Part shown: piece after piece, positions 61,891 to 64,000 of the stretch
How the letters are laid out: each line of letters begins with the position of its first letter
Numbering within the stretch: position 1 is the first letter of the stretch
NCBI RefSeq assembly: GCF_030027245.1
Contig: NZ_JASERT010000001.1
Coordinates: forward strand, 2,791,211 to 2,855,210
Origin: Asticcacaulis sp. EMRT-3
GTDB lineage: Bacteria; Pseudomonadota; Alphaproteobacteria; Caulobacterales; Caulobacteraceae
DNA length: 64,000 nt
Direction of reading: 5' to 3'
The notes under the pieces: model-generated
What the model saw: the letters and a program-made list of their open reading frames with translations, nothing else
Database searches by the model: none
Told to the model about the DNA's origin: nothing
Position numbers and translations under genes: made by a program

Positions 61891-64000
61891 ATGAGTATTT
61901 TGGCTGCGCTGCACCATGTGACCGACTATCATTACGACCGGCCCATCCAGTTGGGGATGCAGACGATCCGGCTGCGCCCAGCCCCCCATGCCCGCGCCCA
62001 TATCCAGTCCTACGCGCTGAAGATCGAGCCGGAAAACCACTTCATCAACTGGCAGCAGGATCCGTTTGGCAACTGGCTGGCGCGCGTGGTCTTTCCCGAA
62101 CGCACCACCCGATTCCGCGTCGAGGTCGATCTGGTCACCGAAATCCGGGTGTTTAATCCGTTCGACTTTTTCCTCGAACCCGAAGCCGAAAAAGCGCCCT
62201 TCGCCTATCAGGAGGGTTTGCGCGAAGAACTGGCCCCCTATCTGGAGATCAAGGAGTCCGATCCGCTGCTGATGGCTTATGTCAACGCCATCAGCGATGA
62301 ACCGATCGGCACGGTCGATTATCTGGTGGCGCTCAATCAAAGGCTCAACGCCGATCTCGGCTATACGATCCGTCTGGAGCCGGGTGTCCAGACCTGTGAG
62401 CAGACCCTGTCGCTGAAAAGCGGTTCTTGCCGTGACATGGCCTGGCTGGCCTGCCAGATTTTGCGTCACAAGGGGCTGGCCACGCGCTTTGCCTCAGGCT
62501 ACCTGATCCAGTTGAAGGCCGATGTGAAGTCGCTCGACGGCCCTTCCGGCACCGAGGTCGATTTCACCGACCTGCACGCCTGGTGCGAGGTCTATCTGCC
62601 GGGGGCGGGCTGGATCGGTATTGATCCGACGTCAGGGCTTTTCACCGGCGAAGGCCATATCCCTCTGTGCTGCACGCCCAATCCCGGTTCGGCCGCGCCG
62701 ATTTCGGGCAAGCTGGAAAAGGCCGTCGCCGAACTGAATCACGAGATGAGCGTGACGCGCATCTTGGAGAGCCGCCGCGTCACCAAGCCCTATTCCGACG
62801 GCGAATGGCAGGCCATCGACAAGCTGGGTCACAAGGTCGATCAGCGCCTGACCGCGCAAGATGTGCGCCTGACTATGGGCGGTGAGCCGACCTTTGTGTC
62901 GCTTGATGACCGCACGGGCGACGAATGGCATTTCACGGCCCTGTCCGACAACAAGAAAAAGCTGGGCTTTGATCTGTTTCAGCGCCTGACGAAAAACTTT
63001 GCCAAGGGGGCGCTGGCGCAACACGCACAAGGCAAGTGGTATCCGGGCGAAATTCTGCCGCGCTGGGCGATGAACGCCTTCTGGCGCAACGACGGCCAGC
63101 CGATCTGGCTCAATCCTGACCTGCTGGCCGATCCGCAAGCTTCAGGCGCGTTACAGCCCGATGCGGCGGGCGATTTCCTGCGCCAACTGGCCGAGACTCT
63201 GGGGGTGGGCGAGGGCTATGTCCTGCCCGCCTATGAGGATATTCCTTACCTTTTGTGGAAGGAGCAGCGCATCCCGGTCGAGGACGAAATGCTCGAAGCC
63301 GATCTTTATGAGGCGACCGAGCGCAAGCGCCTGCAAGCGAAGCTGGATGACAATGTCGGCAAGCCAACCGGCTATGTGCTGCCGCTGATGTTTTCGGCGG
63401 TCAGCGATGGCTGGATGAGCCATAGGTGGACGTTCCGCACCGAGAAAATGCTGCTGATACCGGGCGATTCGCCGGTGGGCCTGCGCCTGCCGCTCGGCGC
63501 CCTGCCGGTGGTGGAACCGAAACTTTTGGCGGCGCACCTGTTTCCGGAACGCTCGCCCTTTGCGGCCACGGACACCTTGCCGGACGCAGCGCAGGCTGTG
63601 GCGCGGTATGGGGGAAAGGCCCCCTCCGGCGCGACGGCGCGCGCCACCTCCCCCGTACGCTTCGCTACAGGGGAGGAAGGGACGAACGGCCTTGTCCGCT
63701 CGGCCCTGTGCGCCGAGGTGCGCGGCGGCAAGCTGTGCCTGTTCCTGCCGCCGCTCTCCTATATCGAGCACTATCTCGACCTGATCCACGCCATCGAGGC
63801 CGTGGCGGCAAGGCTGGCCCTGCCGGTGGTGATCGAAGGCTATGCCCCGCCGCGCGATCACCGCGTCGAAAGCCTGTCGGTGACGCCCGATCCCGGCGTG
63901 ATCGAGGTCAATATCCAGCCCGCCAAATCGTGGGACGAGCTGAAAACCATTATCACCACAGTCTATGACGAGGCGCGGCTGTCGCGGCTGGTGGCCGATA
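61891..64000 (+). CDS. DUF2126 protein with N-terminal transglutaminase domains, cut by the window end
   Basis: The first 703 codons of a long protein (complete members are about 1,100 residues). Residues 1-85 are the Bact_transglu_N domain (LHHVTDYHYDRPIQLGMQTIRLRP). Residues about 140-255 are the transglutaminase core with SGSCRDMAW (Cys180), DLHAWCEVYLPG (His229) and GIDPTSG (Asp245). From about residue 325 the DUF2126 domain starts (VRLTMGGEPTFVSLDDRTGDEW). Near residues 574-598 a Gly/Ala/Thr-rich stretch is encoded by a palindromic repeat (see 63611). The ATG at 61891 is the first of the frame. The protein is divergent from the operon with the ATP-grasp and alpha-E genes, with which DUF2126 is regularly found. 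Confidence 0.92.
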   Translation, partial: MSILAALHHVTDYHYDRPIQLGMQTIRLRPAPHARAHIQSYALKIEPENHFINWQQDPFGNWLARVVFPERTTRFRVEVDLVTEIRVFNPFDFFLEPEAEKAPFAYQEGLREELAPYLEIKESDPLLMAYVNAISDEPIGTVDYLVALNQRLNADLGYTIRLEPGVQTCEQTLSLKSGSCRDMAWLACQILRHKGLATRFASGYLIQLKADVKSLDGPSGTEVDFTDLHAWCEVYLPGAGWIGIDPTSGLFTGEGHIPLCCTPNPGSAAPISGKLEKAVAELNHEMSVTRILESRRVTKPYSDGEWQAIDKLGHKVDQRLTAQDVRLTMGGEPTFVSLDDRTGDEWHFTALSDNKKKLGFDLFQRLTKNFAKGALAQHAQGKWYPGEILPRWAMNAFWRNDGQPIWLNPDLLADPQASGALQPDAAGDFLRQLAETLGVGEGYVLPAYEDIPYLLWKEQRIPVEDEMLEADLYEATERKRLQAKLDDNVGKPTGYVLPLMFSAVSDGWMSHRWTFRTEKMLLIPGDSPVGLRLPLGALPVVEPKLLAAHLFPERSPFAATDTLPDAAQAVARYGGKAPSGATARATSPVRFATGEEGTNGLVRSALCAEVRGGKLCLFLPPLSYIEHYLDLIHAIEAVAARLALPVVIEGYAPPRDHRVESLSVTPDPGVIEVNIQPAKSWDELKTIITTVYDEARLSRLVAD
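63611..63681 (+). repeat. GC-rich palindromic element inserted in frame in the DUF2126 coding sequence
   Basis: CCCCCTCCGGCGCGACGGCGCGCGCCACCTCCCCC...CAGGGGAGG. Its core closely matches the intergenic element at about 28865-28900. It adds about 24 codons without a stop (GGKAPSGATARATSPVRFAT), a low-complexity insert in an otherwise well-structured domain. Confidence 0.75.

Overview
The window is GC-rich, about 60 % G+C by eye, densely coded chromosomal DNA of an alphaproteobacterium. I place it in the Caulobacteraceae, perhaps Asticcacaulis-like, by inference. Support comes from a SigF/NrsF-type sigma/anti-sigma pair, alphaproteobacterial LexA boxes (GTTC-N7-GTTC), the tkt-gap-pgk-fba glycolytic series beside zapA, and the fthC-ymdB-yebC order. 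No tRNA, rRNA or CRISPR array was found.

Layout. 1-2.8 kb: the edge of a polysaccharide locus (asparagine synthase, GT2 and GT4 glycosyltransferases). 2.9-4.0 kb: a mobile-element graveyard with a broken tyrosine integrase just upstream of dusA. 4.1-18.6 kb: housekeeping and envelope genes (dusA, an aspartic protease, two tandem secreted paralogues, a chemoreceptor, a SleB-type hydrolase, SOS-boxed uvrB, small lipoproteins, folB/queD, a ParE-type toxin-antitoxin pair). 18.8-28.6 kb: central carbon metabolism (fba, pgk, gap, tkt) interrupted by a two-component system, a divergent EF-hand protein and a structured RNA candidate, then zapA. 28.9-37.0 kb: an accessory insert (SGNH hydrolase, GH3 glucosidase, a nonsense-interrupted MFS exporter, ferredoxin, a CaCA exchanger) that separates zapA from the probable 6S RNA and fthC. 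37.8-46.1 kb: fthC-ymdB-yebC, a beta-helix/Sel1 pair and ettA. 46.3-52 kb: a WYL-TerB protein, a TacAT-like GNAT toxin pair, a PadR-DUF1700-DUF2807 envelope operon and a TPR membrane protein. 52-57 kb: SOS-boxed ruvCAB, an ECF sigma factor with its NrsF anti-sigma and a ROK repressor. 57.1-64 kb: an alpha-E / circularly permuted ATP-grasp / transglutaminase cluster, predicted to make and cleave peptide bonds but of unknown substrate. It contains a fusion of an amidotransferase-like domain lacking its catalytic Cys to a transglutaminase.

Repeats are the most striking non-coding feature. Five copies of a 117-bp element with CTAG (or one-base variants) at its ends are present, and two of them supply the TAG stop codon of tkt and yebC. 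At least nine GC-rich palindromic elements of another family are present, one apparently inserted in frame inside the DUF2126 gene. There is also a 134-bp element with perfect 32-bp terminal inverted repeats, with a partial second copy. All identifications come from reading motifs; no database search was run.
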